Shown: in pieces, positions 53,382-61,932 of the stretch
Position numbering within the stretch: the stretch's first letter is position 1
How the letters are laid out: each line of letters opens with the position of its first letter
Assembly (NCBI RefSeq): GCF_008274625.1
Contig: NZ_VTRU01000001.1
Coordinates: forward strand, 1,550,001 to 1,614,000
Origin: Chryseobacterium panacisoli
GTDB lineage: Bacteria; Bacteroidota; Bacteroidia; Flavobacteriales; Weeksellaceae
DNA: 64,000 nt
Direction: 5' to 3'
Position numbers and translations under genes: made by a program
The notes under the pieces: model-generated
Databases searched by the model: none
The model's input: the letters and a program-made list of their open reading frames with translations, nothing else
What the model was told of the DNA's origin: nothing

Positions 53382-54035
53382 ATGAACCCAATCAAAATAA
53401 TTCTTACAGGAGCTACAGGTATGGTAGGCGAAGGTGTTTTAATGGAATGCCTTGAGAATCCTAATGTTTCTGAAATCCTCAGCATAAGCAGAAAACCCTC
53501 TGGAAAATCAAACCCCAAACTGAGAGAGTATCTTGTTTCAGACTTTTTATCCATCGATCTTCATGATGAAAAACTGAAAGGCTATGATGCCTGTTTTTTC
53601 TGTGCCGGAATCAGCAGCATAGGTATGAATGAAGAAGACTATACCAGAATCACTTATGATACAACCCTTCACTTTGCAAAAGCTGTTTTGAATCAAAATC
53701 CGGATATGGTTTTTAACTATGTCTCAGGAGCAAGCACAGACAGTACAGAGAGTGGAAAACTGATGTGGGCACGGGTAAAGGGCAAAACCGAAAATGATTT
53801 GAAAAAGATGAATTTCAAAGGAGCTTATAATTTCCGTCCCGGATTTATGAAACCTGTTGACGGTCAGTTGAATGTAAAATGGTTTTTTAAACCTTTTATT
53901 TGGATTTTTCCTGTTTTTTTCCAATCAAAATCATTAACTTTACAGGAAGTGGGTAGAGCAATGATCAATGTGACCCAAAAAGGGTACCCTACATCTACTT
54001 TAGAAATTAGAGATATTAAAAATTTAGCGATATGA
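53382..54035 (+). CDS. NAD-binding epimerase/dehydratase-like protein
   Basis: The 217-residue protein has a Rossmann fold: IILTGATGMVGEGVLMECL with the T-G-x-x-G-x-x-G loop. Also present are CFFCAGISSIGMNEEDYTRITYDTT and FNYVSGASTDSTESGKLMWARVKGKTE, where S and K replace the classical Y-x-x-x-K pair. This places it among atypical short-chain dehydrogenases annotated as epimerases or NAD(P)-binding proteins. Its substrate is unknown. A tiny membrane protein gene overlaps its stop. Confidence 0.85.
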   Translation: MNPIKIILTGATGMVGEGVLMECLENPNVSEILSISRKPSGKSNPKLREYLVSDFLSIDLHDEKLKGYDACFFCAGISSIGMNEEDYTRITYDTTLHFAKAVLNQNPDMVFNYVSGASTDSTESGKLMWARVKGKTENDLKKMNFKGAYNFRPGFMKPVDGQLNVKWFFKPFIWIFPVFFQSKSLTLQEVGRAMINVTQKGYPTSTLEIRDIKNLAI

Positions 54036-54181
54036 GAGACATGTTAAGAAGAATTATTCTGGTTATTTTTGTACTCTTGCTTGTGACTGCTGTTTCAGGA
54101 TATTTTTATATGCAGAAACATCCATTGGAGGGGAATAAATCCGGAACAATTTTAAATTTTTCAGGAAAATCAGGAAAATAA
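54032..54181 (+). CDS. Small one-helix membrane protein coupled to the epimerase gene
   Basis: The 49-codon frame has an ATG overlapping the upstream stop (ATGA). It has MRDMLRR, a helix IILVIFVLLLVTAVSGYFY and a polar tail with LEGNKSGTILNFSGKSGK. The overlap, basic start and clean helix make it likely real despite its size. It would sit in the inner membrane. No family known. Confidence 0.6.
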   Translation: MRDMLRRIILVIFVLLLVTAVSGYFYMQKHPLEGNKSGTILNFSGKSGK

Positions 54182-54321
54182 TACATCCTACAAGCCCTCA
54201 TTTGAATATCATTCTATCTTTTATCGGAAACAAACCTATTTTTTAAACATTTCTTAAGATTCCATTAAAATAGTTGCGAAACATAAAGTTCATTTTTGCA
54301 TTTATCTAATTAAAGTAAAAA

Positions 54322-57300
54322 ATGATCAACAACTACCTATTGAAAGGATCTGTGATTGCCGCATTCTTTTTTCAGAGCGGTCTTTTCGGACAGACACTGA
54401 TTCATTACTGGAATTTTAATAATAATACTTCTGCTGCTACAGTCACTACACCATCTTCTACCATGGTAAATGGTTCTCTTACAGCTATACCAGGAGGTAC
54501 AAGTATAATCGATTTTGCTGGTGGTACCGGACAGAATTTTAGTGATGAAAATTTAAATGCCAGAAATGGAGATGCATCCGGAACTCATTTAAGGTTTAAT
54601 AATCCAATTGGAGGGGGATTACAGTTTAATCTGCCTACCACAGGATACAACAACGTCATTGTTAGATTTACTACCAGAAGATCCGGACAGGGAGCAGGTA
54701 CTCAGACATGGTCTTATTCCGCAGACGGAACTAATTTTGTACAGTTTCAGACTGTGAATCCTCAGGATGCCAACCCTCAGCTCATTACTCTTGATTTTTC
54801 TGCCATTCAGGGAGCCAATAACAATCCCAACTTTAAACTAAAAGTTGAATTCTCAGCAACAGGTGGCGGAACAGGAGGAAACAACCGATTTGATAACTTT
54901 ACGGTAGATGCAGTTCCTGCCGGAGGTGCAGACACTACTCCACCAACCGTAACTTATCTTCCTGCCAACAATACCAATAATGCTTCTACTACTGTAAGCC
55001 CTACATTATCCTTTAATGAAAATATAAGGTTAACAGATAATACTGCGATCAATAATTCTAATGCTCAAAATCTGATAGAGCTCCGCCTAGGGAATGCGGC
55101 AGGGACACTAATTCCATTTACAACGACTTTCAGCAACAATACAATTACGGTGAACCCAACTTCAGGATTGGTACCGGGGCAAACTTATTATATTGCACTT
55201 AAACCCAATACAGTAGAAGACTTTAGTGATAATGGGGTTACTGCTATTACATCCAGCACTTTCACTACAGTTGGGACGACAATTTCTTTGGAAAAAAACT
55301 TTATGAAGGTCAATGAAAATGCAGGAAACCTTGCATTCAAAATCAATATCACCAACCCTTCAACAGCTACAGTAAATCTTGTGGTAAAACCGGCACCGTT
55401 CAGTACAGCTGATGCCAATGATTTTACTTTAGCCAACCAAACAATTAACATCACTCCATCTACAACAAGTTATACCGTTAACATTCCCATTACTGATGAC
55501 ACTGTGGCGGAACAGCAGGCTGAATATTTTGTTGTAAGCCTTGAAAATCCTACCGGAGCAACTATTTCAGGCGACAATTCTGCAACTGTTTATATTGTAG
55601 ATAATGATAAACCGGCACCGGTTCCTTCTCATCAGATCCAACTGAATTACCTGGGAAGTTTTGATCCTTCAGGAAATAATAACAGTTCCACGGAAATCGT
55701 GGTTCATGACGCATCAACTCAACGTTTATTCACAATAAGCTCCATTACGGATGTTTTTGATATTATTGATTTCAGTACCCCTGCCACTCCATCAGTCGTA
55801 AAAACAGTCAATATGGTTCCTTATGGCGGAATCACAAGTATTGCCGTGAAAAACGGAATCATCGCAGCTGCTTCTCCAAATACCGACCCGCAGCAAAACG
55901 GGTCTGTCGTATTCTTTGATATTAACGGAAACTTCCTGAAACAGGTAAGTGTAGGAGCTTTACCGGATATGATCACCTTCTCTCCTGACGGAACAAAAGT
56001 GGTGACCGCTAATGAGGGAGAACCTAATGATGCTTACACGGTAGATCCCGAAGGAACAATCAGTATCATTGATATTTCCGGCGGAATCGGAAACCTTACC
56101 CAAAATAATGTAACGACTCTCAATTTCAACAGTTTTGATTCTCAACTTGCTACATTAGCGGCTACAGGTTTAAGAAAAGTAAGAACCAATAATACGCTTT
56201 CTCAGGATCTGGAACCTGAATATGTTACCATCAGTGCAGACAGTCAGAAAGCATGGGTAACGCTTCAGGAAAACAATGCTGTCGCTGAAATTAACCTGGC
56301 GACCAAAACCATCACAGGAATCTGGGGATTAGGTAAAAAAGATATGAGCCTTCCTGGCAATGGTTTTGATGCTTCGGATAATAATGGAGAAGTTTTAATT
56401 GCCAACTGGCCTGTAAAAGCTTATTACGTTCCGGATGCAGTACAGAATTATAAGATAGGAAGCACAAATTATATTGTAACAGCGAATGAAGGTGATGAAA
56501 AGGATCTTTCAGGATACAGCGAGAGAACAACTGTAGGAGCAAACGGTTATATTTTAGATCCTGTGCTTTTCCCGAATTCAAGTATTTTAAAAGCTTCCCA
56601 TAATCTGGGCCGATTCAGGGTTTCATCTGCCACAGGAAATACAGATGCTGATGCAGAGTTTGAAGAAATGGCAGCTCTAGGAGCCCGTTCATTCTCTATT
56701 TTCAATGCTGATACGAAACAGATCGTATACGACAGTGGAGATCAGTTTGAAAGATATATTGCAGCCTATCAGCCGTTAATTTTCAATGCAGATAACGAAT
56801 CCAATGGCGCTAAAAACAGAAGTCGTGCAAAAGGCCCTGAACCGGAAGGGGTGGCATTGGGAAATATCAGCGGGCAGACTTATGCTTTCATCACATTAGA
56901 AAGAACCGGAGGGGTTATGGTGTATAACATCACAGATCCTAGCAACCCTACTTTCACGGATTATAAACATTCCCGTACTACTTCTGCTTACGGAGGTGAC
57001 AACGGGCCTGAAGGAATTATCTATATTGCTCCTGAAAATACAACAACCAATAAAGGATATGTAATTATTGCCAATGAGATCAGCGGAACTTTATCCATGT
57101 ATGAAGTGGCAATGCCGCCTACTTTGGGAACTGGTGAAACAAAAGCTGAACTGGCAACCTTCAACATATTCCCAAATCCTGTAAACAAAGGAAATACATT
57201 TTACTTCAACAGAAAACAGGATTACGAATTGTATGACATGTCCGGAAAGCTGATTGGAAGAGAAAAGAACGCTTTAACCATAAGCACATCCAATCTTTCT

Positions 57301-57360
57301 ACAGGCGTTTATCTTGTAAAAACTTCAGAAGGACAGATCAAAAGAGTCATTGTAAAGTAA
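54322..57360 (+). CDS. Choice-of-anchor I family protein with type IX sorting domain
   Basis: The 1012-residue secreted protein has a signal peptide ending at LFGQ. An N-terminal beta sandwich (LIHYWNFNNNTSAATV, about 25-195) is followed by an Ig-like domain beginning TTPPTVTYLPANN (about 205-315). A Calx-beta-like domain (EKNFMKVNENAGNLAFKI, about 325-430) comes next, then a large beta-propeller (STEIVVHDAS, VTANEGEPNDAY, EPEGVALG). The last about 70 residues (FNIFPNPVNKG, LSTGVYLVKT) form a type A sorting domain. Related proteins are annotated as choice-of-anchor I or alkaline-phosphatase-like. An adhesion or enzyme role is open. Confidence 0.88.
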   Translation: MINNYLLKGSVIAAFFFQSGLFGQTLIHYWNFNNNTSAATVTTPSSTMVNGSLTAIPGGTSIIDFAGGTGQNFSDENLNARNGDASGTHLRFNNPIGGGLQFNLPTTGYNNVIVRFTTRRSGQGAGTQTWSYSADGTNFVQFQTVNPQDANPQLITLDFSAIQGANNNPNFKLKVEFSATGGGTGGNNRFDNFTVDAVPAGGADTTPPTVTYLPANNTNNASTTVSPTLSFNENIRLTDNTAINNSNAQNLIELRLGNAAGTLIPFTTTFSNNTITVNPTSGLVPGQTYYIALKPNTVEDFSDNGVTAITSSTFTTVGTTISLEKNFMKVNENAGNLAFKINITNPSTATVNLVVKPAPFSTADANDFTLANQTINITPSTTSYTVNIPITDDTVAEQQAEYFVVSLENPTGATISGDNSATVYIVDNDKPAPVPSHQIQLNYLGSFDPSGNNNSSTEIVVHDASTQRLFTISSITDVFDIIDFSTPATPSVVKTVNMVPYGGITSIAVKNGIIAAASPNTDPQQNGSVVFFDINGNFLKQVSVGALPDMITFSPDGTKVVTANEGEPNDAYTVDPEGTISIIDISGGIGNLTQNNVTTLNFNSFDSQLATLAATGLRKVRTNNTLSQDLEPEYVTISADSQKAWVTLQENNAVAEINLATKTITGIWGLGKKDMSLPGNGFDASDNNGEVLIANWPVKAYYVPDAVQNYKIGSTNYIVTANEGDEKDLSGYSERTTVGANGYILDPVLFPNSSILKASHNLGRFRVSSATGNTDADAEFEEMAALGARSFSIFNADTKQIVYDSGDQFERYIAAYQPLIFNADNESNGAKNRSRAKGPEPEGVALGNISGQTYAFITLERTGGVMVYNITDPSNPTFTDYKHSRTTSAYGGDNGPEGIIYIAPENTTTNKGYVIIANEISGTLSMYEVAMPPTLGTGETKAELATFNIFPNPVNKGNTFYFNRKQDYELYDMSGKLIGREKNALTISTSNLSTGVYLVKTSEGQIKRVIVK

Positions 57361-57394
57361 ACATAAATTACAGTATACCATTCTATTTAGTTAG

Positions 57395-57421
57395 AGCTTC
57401 GGATTTTTCCGGAGCTTTTTT
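57395..57421 (+). terminator. Terminator
   Basis: The stem AGCTTCGGA / TCCGGAGCT (one G-U pair) with a T loop is followed by TTTTTT, 34 bp after the stop at 57360. Confidence 0.75.
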
Positions 57422-57463
57422 GTTATTGAGAAATTCATTAGTTTTAAACTTTTTTATAACACA

Positions 57464-58291
57464 ATGGAAAATCAATTAGAAAATATTATTCAACAAGTAT
57501 GGCATAAAGAAAAACGAAATCTTTTTACCTTTCTTACAGGTGCAGGGATCTCATCCGACAGTGGTATTCCCACTTATCGCGGAATAGATGGAATATGGGT
57601 AAAAGGAACTCAATTTCACAAACCTGAAGAGTTTGGGACTTTACGTTATTTCAGACAACATCCGGAGGAAGTTCTGCAATACTCTCTTTTCAGAAAAAAA
57701 ATGTTTGAAAATGCATTTCCAAATCAAAGTCATTATGACCTTGCAGACATTGAAACTCAACTTCAGGATAGATTTCATCTCATTACCCAGAATATTGATA
57801 ATCTTCATCGTCGTTCCGGAAACCAAAGAATTTATGAAATTCATGGAAACAACAGAGAAATCAAATGTTCAAATGGATGCAAAGAAATCCTAGAGCTACC
57901 TACAGAAATAAAAGGTAAGAATTTGGATGAAGACCTTACGGATCATGATAAAGAACTTCTAACATGTACTCAGTGCGGTCATTGGATGCGCCCTAATATT
58001 TTATGGTTTGATGAATATTATGATGAAAAAACTAACAAAAAATTCAGTGCTCTCAAAATTGCAAAAAATAGTGGTGTGCTTTTTATTGTTGGAACTTCCG
58101 GAGCAACAAGCCTTCCAATTGCTATCGCCGAAACAGCTCTCAAATATGGAGCATTTATCATAGACATCAATACGGAAGATAATAACTTTACAGATCTGAT
58201 CAGAAATAAAAAAAATGCTTTAATCATCCGGGAAAAATCAACCGAAGTATTGAAAGTGATAAAAACGATTATTGAAAAAACAGTATCATAA
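57464..58291 (+). CDS. SIR2-family NAD-dependent protein deacylase
   Basis: The 275-residue protein has the sirtuin motifs TGAGISSDSGIPTYRG (about 26-41), TQNIDNLHRRSG (about 107-118) and catalytic His in EIHGNNREIKC (about 127). The zinc cysteines are C-x3-C in CSNGC and C-x2-C in CTQCG, followed by RPNILWFDE and GTSGATSLPIA. The sequence differs from class III Ala-Tyr-Arg desuccinylases in lacking a clear A-x-x-x-Y-x-x-R after the first motif. It probably removes acyl groups from lysines and uses NAD. It stands alone. Confidence 0.92.
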   Translation: MENQLENIIQQVWHKEKRNLFTFLTGAGISSDSGIPTYRGIDGIWVKGTQFHKPEEFGTLRYFRQHPEEVLQYSLFRKKMFENAFPNQSHYDLADIETQLQDRFHLITQNIDNLHRRSGNQRIYEIHGNNREIKCSNGCKEILELPTEIKGKNLDEDLTDHDKELLTCTQCGHWMRPNILWFDEYYDEKTNKKFSALKIAKNSGVLFIVGTSGATSLPIAIAETALKYGAFIIDINTEDNNFTDLIRNKKNALIIREKSTEVLKVIKTIIEKTVS

Positions 58292-58378
58292 AACCCATTA
58301 TTTAAGATGATTTAACTTTTGAAATGCCTGAAAAAATCATTTTATTTCTATATTTACCTTTAACAAACCAAATTCACA

Positions 58379-58771
58379 ATGAAAAATATTAAAACGGCAG
58401 GAATTCTGGCTATCCTTTTACTGGGAACAGGTACAGCTTTTTCACAATCAAGAAAAACAGAATCTGCAAAAGGTGTAGAAAAAACGGACAATGATAAGAT
58501 TGTACAGGTAGAAGGTGTGGGCCATAAACTCAATTATACACTCAACGGAGGAGTTGCTGAGGTAGAAGGCGGTGATAACACGGTAACGATCAAAGGTAGT
58601 GCAAAAAAGATTGCTGTTTCCGGAACAGGTAACAAAGTATACATTGACAAAGTAGATAAAGTAGCTATAGAAGGTGGTGGAAATGTTGTCTACTACCGGA
58701 CTGCAGGAACAAAATCAGGAAAACCGGATGTTTCTATTACAGGAGTGGGAAATAAAGTTGTAAAACAGTAA
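58379..58771 (+). CDS. DUF3060-family exported protein
   Basis: The 130-residue protein has a signal peptide ending at AFSQ. Repeating beta-strand units follow (VEGVGHKLNYTLNGGVAEVEGGDNTVTIKG, ISVSGTGNKVYIDKVD, VAIEGGGNVVYY, VSITGVGNKVV), a right-handed beta-helix-like repeat characteristic of DUF3060. Location is periplasmic or surface. Function unknown. A barstar-like gene follows 23 bp later. Confidence 0.87.
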   Translation: MKNIKTAGILAILLLGTGTAFSQSRKTESAKGVEKTDNDKIVQVEGVGHKLNYTLNGGVAEVEGGDNTVTIKGSAKKIAVSGTGNKVYIDKVDKVAIEGGGNVVYYRTAGTKSGKPDVSITGVGNKVVKQ

Positions 58772-58794
58772 AGATATTTAGAAAACATAATTGC

Positions 58795-59502
58795 ATGTTT
58801 GGATTTGCGTTAGACACAGGTAATGAACCTGAAATAATCACTTTAATAGATGTAGTAAACAATATTGAAAGTTCCAATCCTATTGCTTATAAAAAAGTTA
58901 GGCTGACAAATATCTATAATATTTCCAGTCTTATTTTTGCTATTGAAAGTTCATCTAAAATTGACCAAAACAATGGTTTCATTTGTAAACTTGATCAGCA
59001 AAATAATATTATATCAAGTACTTTTATTAGCAGTATTAAAATAAGCAAATCCAAAAAAAATATTATTCTAACCGGTCTTGTATGGACTCATCCAAAAGGG
59101 TATCAAAAAGCCCTGGATATGAAACTCAATAATGATTTTATTGAAAAGAATATCTGGAAAAGTTTCAGAAAAGATGAACTTCAGGGATGGCTTGTTCATG
59201 CTTTACATTCTCATAACTCTGAAATAAACAGGCAAGACATCACCATTCAGATTGATGGAAATGAATTCCATAGCTTAGATGGTTTTTTCTGCACATTAGG
59301 AGAGGAAATCCATGGGATTGCAGGATATTTCGGGCGTAATCTATATGCATTATATGATTGTCTCCGTGGAGATTTCGGAGTAAAATCTATTTCAGAACTC
59401 AATTGGATCAACCATAAAAGAAGTAAAGCAATACTGAAAACAAAATTTACACAAATCGTTGAGATTTTTGAAGATCATAATGTCAAAGTTCTACTGAATT
59501 AA
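58795..59502 (+). CDS. Protein with C-terminal barstar-like domain
   Basis: The 235-residue soluble protein has an N-terminal region of unknown type (about 1-140, beta-rich). The C-terminal part from about 145 is barstar-like: TIQIDGNEFHSLDGFFCTLGEEI then AGYFGRNLYALYDCLRGDFG, matching the G-x-x-F...YFG-x-N-x-x-A-L-x-D-x-L signature. Barstars inhibit barnase-type RNases and act as immunity proteins. No barnase-type toxin was found beside it. The upstream neighbour is DUF3060 and the downstream gene is convergent. Confidence 0.75.
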   Translation: MFGFALDTGNEPEIITLIDVVNNIESSNPIAYKKVRLTNIYNISSLIFAIESSSKIDQNNGFICKLDQQNNIISSTFISSIKISKSKKNIILTGLVWTHPKGYQKALDMKLNNDFIEKNIWKSFRKDELQGWLVHALHSHNSEINRQDITIQIDGNEFHSLDGFFCTLGEEIHGIAGYFGRNLYALYDCLRGDFGVKSISELNWINHKRSKAILKTKFTQIVEIFEDHNVKVLLN

Positions 59503-59514
59503 TTTTGTAATCAG

Positions 59515-59547
59515 AAACCTCACAGGTTTTAAAAACCTGTGAGGTTT
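59515..59547. repeat. Hairpin repeat after the barstar-like gene
   Basis: A perfect 16-bp inverted repeat (arm AAACCTCACAGGTTTT) with a one-base loop. The same type of palindrome occurs widely in Bacteroidota genomes; here it may also stop transcription. Confidence 0.7.
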
Positions 59548-59579
59548 AGGTATTATGTTTTCTTTCATTTTTAAATAAA

Positions 59580-59610
59580 AAAAGACAGGCCTCATTGAGG
59601 TCTGTCTTTT
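59580..59610. terminator. Bidirectional terminator before the nifU-like gene
   Basis: The stem AAAAGACAGGCCTC / GAGGTCTGTCTTTT (one G-U pair), loop ATT, with A/T runs, lies between convergent genes ending at 59502 (+) and 59631 (-). Confidence 0.8.
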
Positions 59611-59630
59611 AAAAATATCTCAGATATAAA

Positions 59631-59879
59631 TTATTCTACGTTGATTACCTTTTCGATTTCTGGCGCATGTTGTTTGATAGTATTTTCAACACCTAGTTTC
59701 AGGGTTGAGAAATTCAACGAACATCCGGAACAGTTACCCAAAAGTTTCACAAACACCTGATTATCTTTCACATCAATAAGCTCAATATCACCACCGTCTT
59801 TATTCAAAAACGGTCTGATGCTTTCCAGAGCTTCCATTACTCTTGTTACTGTATCTTCGTGCGTTATGTTTGTTTCCAT
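59631..59879 (-). CDS. NifU C-terminal-domain protein
   Basis: The 82-residue protein is the stand-alone Nfu domain. It starts with helix MEALESIRPFLNKDGGDIELIDV and the cluster-binding site is LLGNCSGCSLNFSTLKLG with the C-x-x-C pair (about 54-57). It carries and delivers iron-sulfur clusters. It lies 46 bp downstream of mrp on the same strand, the standard Bacteroidota pairing. Confidence 0.94.
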   Translation of the reverse strand: METNITHEDTVTRVMEALESIRPFLNKDGGDIELIDVKDNQVFVKLLGNCSGCSLNFSTLKLGVENTIKQHAPEIEKVINVE

Positions 59880-59925
59880 ATTTTTCAGTTCAATTTGGTT
59901 CTTTCAAGTATATTGAAAGGTATTA

Positions 59926-61032
59926 TTATTTTGCTTTTGGTGAGCATCCTGCCATTGTTGAAATCTTCACGGCTTCAGTAGGAGGAAGATTCTTGTTTCT
60001 TTCCACTAAGCTTTCTACCATTTTTCTGGCAGTTTCTGTATAGATATCTGCAATTTTAGATCCATCCTGAAGTGCAGCAGGTCTACCTACATCTCCAGCC
60101 TCTCTGATACTTTGGATCAACGGAATTTCTCCCAATACAGGAATTCCAAGATCTTCCGCTAAATATTGTGCTCCCTGGTTTCCAAAGATATAATATTTAT
60201 TGTCAGGAAGTTCTTCCGGTGTAAAATACGCCATATTTTCGATTAATCCAAGAACCGGAATATTGATACTCTCCATCTGGAACATCGCAATACCTTTTCT
60301 TACGTCTGCCAGTGCAACATGCTGAGGTGTACTTACAATCACAGCTCCTGTTACCGGTACTTCCTGGATGATTGACAAGTGAATGTCACCTGTTCCCGGA
60401 GGAAGGTCTATCAATAAGAAATCCAATTCTCCCCATGCAGCATCTCTGATCATCTGGTTTAGTGCTTTTGAAGCCATAGGGCCTCTCCATACTACTGCCT
60501 GATTAGCTCCTGAAAAATATCCTATTGAAAGCATTTTCACTCGATAATTTTCGATAGGTTTCATCAGGTTCTTACCATTCACTTCTACAGAAATCGGCTT
60601 TTGACCTTCTGTATCAAACATGGTAGGAACTGAAGGTCCATAGATATCAGCATCTAATAATCCTACTTTGAAGCCCATTTTTGCCAACGTTACTGCCATA
60701 TTTGCAGAAACTGTAGATTTTCCTACTCCTCCTTTACCGGAAGCAATAGCGATAATATTTTGAATTCCCGGAATTTGTTTTCCTTTGATCTGACTTTGCT
60801 GAATTTCGCTAGGTTCCGGAGAAACGATTTTAAGTTTTAAATGAACCTCTTCTCCAAACTCACTGGCAAAAGCCTGTTTCATTGCAGCCTCCAGTTTTTT
60901 CTTTTCGTGCATTGCAGGCGAATGAGCTGTCATGTCGATATAAACATCATTACCCATAATCTGAAGATTATTCACCAAATCGTCTACTTCTATTTCTTTA
61001 AGGAAATCCTGAACCTTTTCTTTCGTCAACAT
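59926..61032 (-). CDS. Mrp/ApbC-family iron-sulfur cluster carrier ATPase
   Basis: The 368-residue protein starts with a DUF59-like domain (about 1-90). The deviant Walker A is ASGKGGVGKSTVSANMAV (about 101-118), followed by LLDADIYGPSVPTMF, LLIDLPPGTGDIHLSI and VIVSTPQHVALADVRKG. It transfers Fe-S clusters to apo-proteins. The usual C-x-x-C pair near residue 280-290 is replaced by ENMAYFTPEEL, as in many Bacteroidota homologues, and one Cys sits near the end (AGCSPKAK). It is followed by nifU. Confidence 0.93.
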   Translation of the reverse strand: MLTKEKVQDFLKEIEVDDLVNNLQIMGNDVYIDMTAHSPAMHEKKKLEAAMKQAFASEFGEEVHLKLKIVSPEPSEIQQSQIKGKQIPGIQNIIAIASGKGGVGKSTVSANMAVTLAKMGFKVGLLDADIYGPSVPTMFDTEGQKPISVEVNGKNLMKPIENYRVKMLSIGYFSGANQAVVWRGPMASKALNQMIRDAAWGELDFLLIDLPPGTGDIHLSIIQEVPVTGAVIVSTPQHVALADVRKGIAMFQMESINIPVLGLIENMAYFTPEELPDNKYYIFGNQGAQYLAEDLGIPVLGEIPLIQSIREAGDVGRPAALQDGSKIADIYTETARKMVESLVERNKNLPPTEAVKISTMAGCSPKAK

Positions 61033-61150
61033 ATAAATATAAATTGTTTACAAATTTACGCATTTTTCACCTATTTAGAATAAGTAAACACAATCATAGA
61101 TAAATTCTTTTGTAAATCCAGGCCTTCAGTCCTTTATATATCGGCAATTA

Positions 61151-61897
61151 TTATCTGAAATAGGTTACTAACGGAATATTTTTATTCCAAAATTCACTGG
61201 ATTTTAACAGCCAGGAGGTAGAGAAGAAAAATAATGAGGTGGTTTCAAAAATAAGGGTAGAATACGTTAGAAATTGATTCGATGAAGCTGAATCATCTCC
61301 TAAAAGAGCAATGAGCCCAATGCAGGCGAGACTGATGAGTATTCCCCAACCGCAGAATTTATAATACAGGTTTCTACGGCTTTTCTTGAGTGCTTCTTCT
61401 TCTGAAATAGATTCCCCATCCTGTTCTTTATCACTTTTTTGAAAAAAATAGAGACAAAAAACAGCAAAAGACACAAAAAGCAACCCTGCACTGATATAAT
61501 GTACCCAACTGAACCAGTCCTGATAGTTTACCTTATCTATATTAATGTAAATATTTCCTCCATACCCATTAAATTTTGTTGGAAATACAGCGACCAATAC
61601 CGCCATTACTCCGGCAAAATTTGAAAGCATATTTTCATAGTTGTCTTTTCCTCTGTAGGTAGCGAATAATCCACCCAGAATACATAATGTTCCCACAAAG
61701 ATTACATGTCCGAAACTGTAGTAATAATGGCTGATGCTTATTTTGAGCGGATGTTCATCATTCAGAAAATAAGTGGTCATAAAAAGAAGAAAGGAAAGGA
61801 GAAATCCGAGTAATCCGATAAACATCCGTAATTGGTAATAGGAGATCAGAACTCCGTTATTATCATCTGGAGCAGTTTTTTTAGAATGAGTTTCCAT
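61151..61897 (-). CDS. Hypothetical six-helix membrane protein
   Basis: The 248-residue protein has six hydrophobic segments: about 23-45, 58-80, 90-107, 128-150, 186-206 and 215-238. A charged loop with KSDKEQDGESISEEEALKK sits between helices 4 and 5. Conserved-looking histidines occur in ISISHYYYSFGHVIF and FSWVHYISAG. It recalls DUF998-type proteins in layout, but no family is certain. It lies 35 bp downstream of the metallophosphoesterase gene on the same strand, so they are probably co-transcribed. Confidence 0.75.
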   Translation of the reverse strand: METHSKKTAPDDNNGVLISYYQLRMFIGLLGFLLSFLLFMTTYFLNDEHPLKISISHYYYSFGHVIFVGTLCILGGLFATYRGKDNYENMLSNFAGVMAVLVAVFPTKFNGYGGNIYINIDKVNYQDWFSWVHYISAGLLFVSFAVFCLYFFQKSDKEQDGESISEEEALKKSRRNLYYKFCGWGILISLACIGLIALLGDDSASSNQFLTYSTLIFETTSLFFFSTSWLLKSSEFWNKNIPLVTYFR

Positions 61898-61932
61898 GAT
61901 TTTGTTTTTTGAGGTTATCGTTTGTTTTGAGG

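Noticed and set aside
59515..59547. Palindrome as a specific operator of the barstar-like gene
   Set aside because: It lies after the stop codon and is of a kind widely repeated in Bacteroidota, so a terminator or repeat is more likely.
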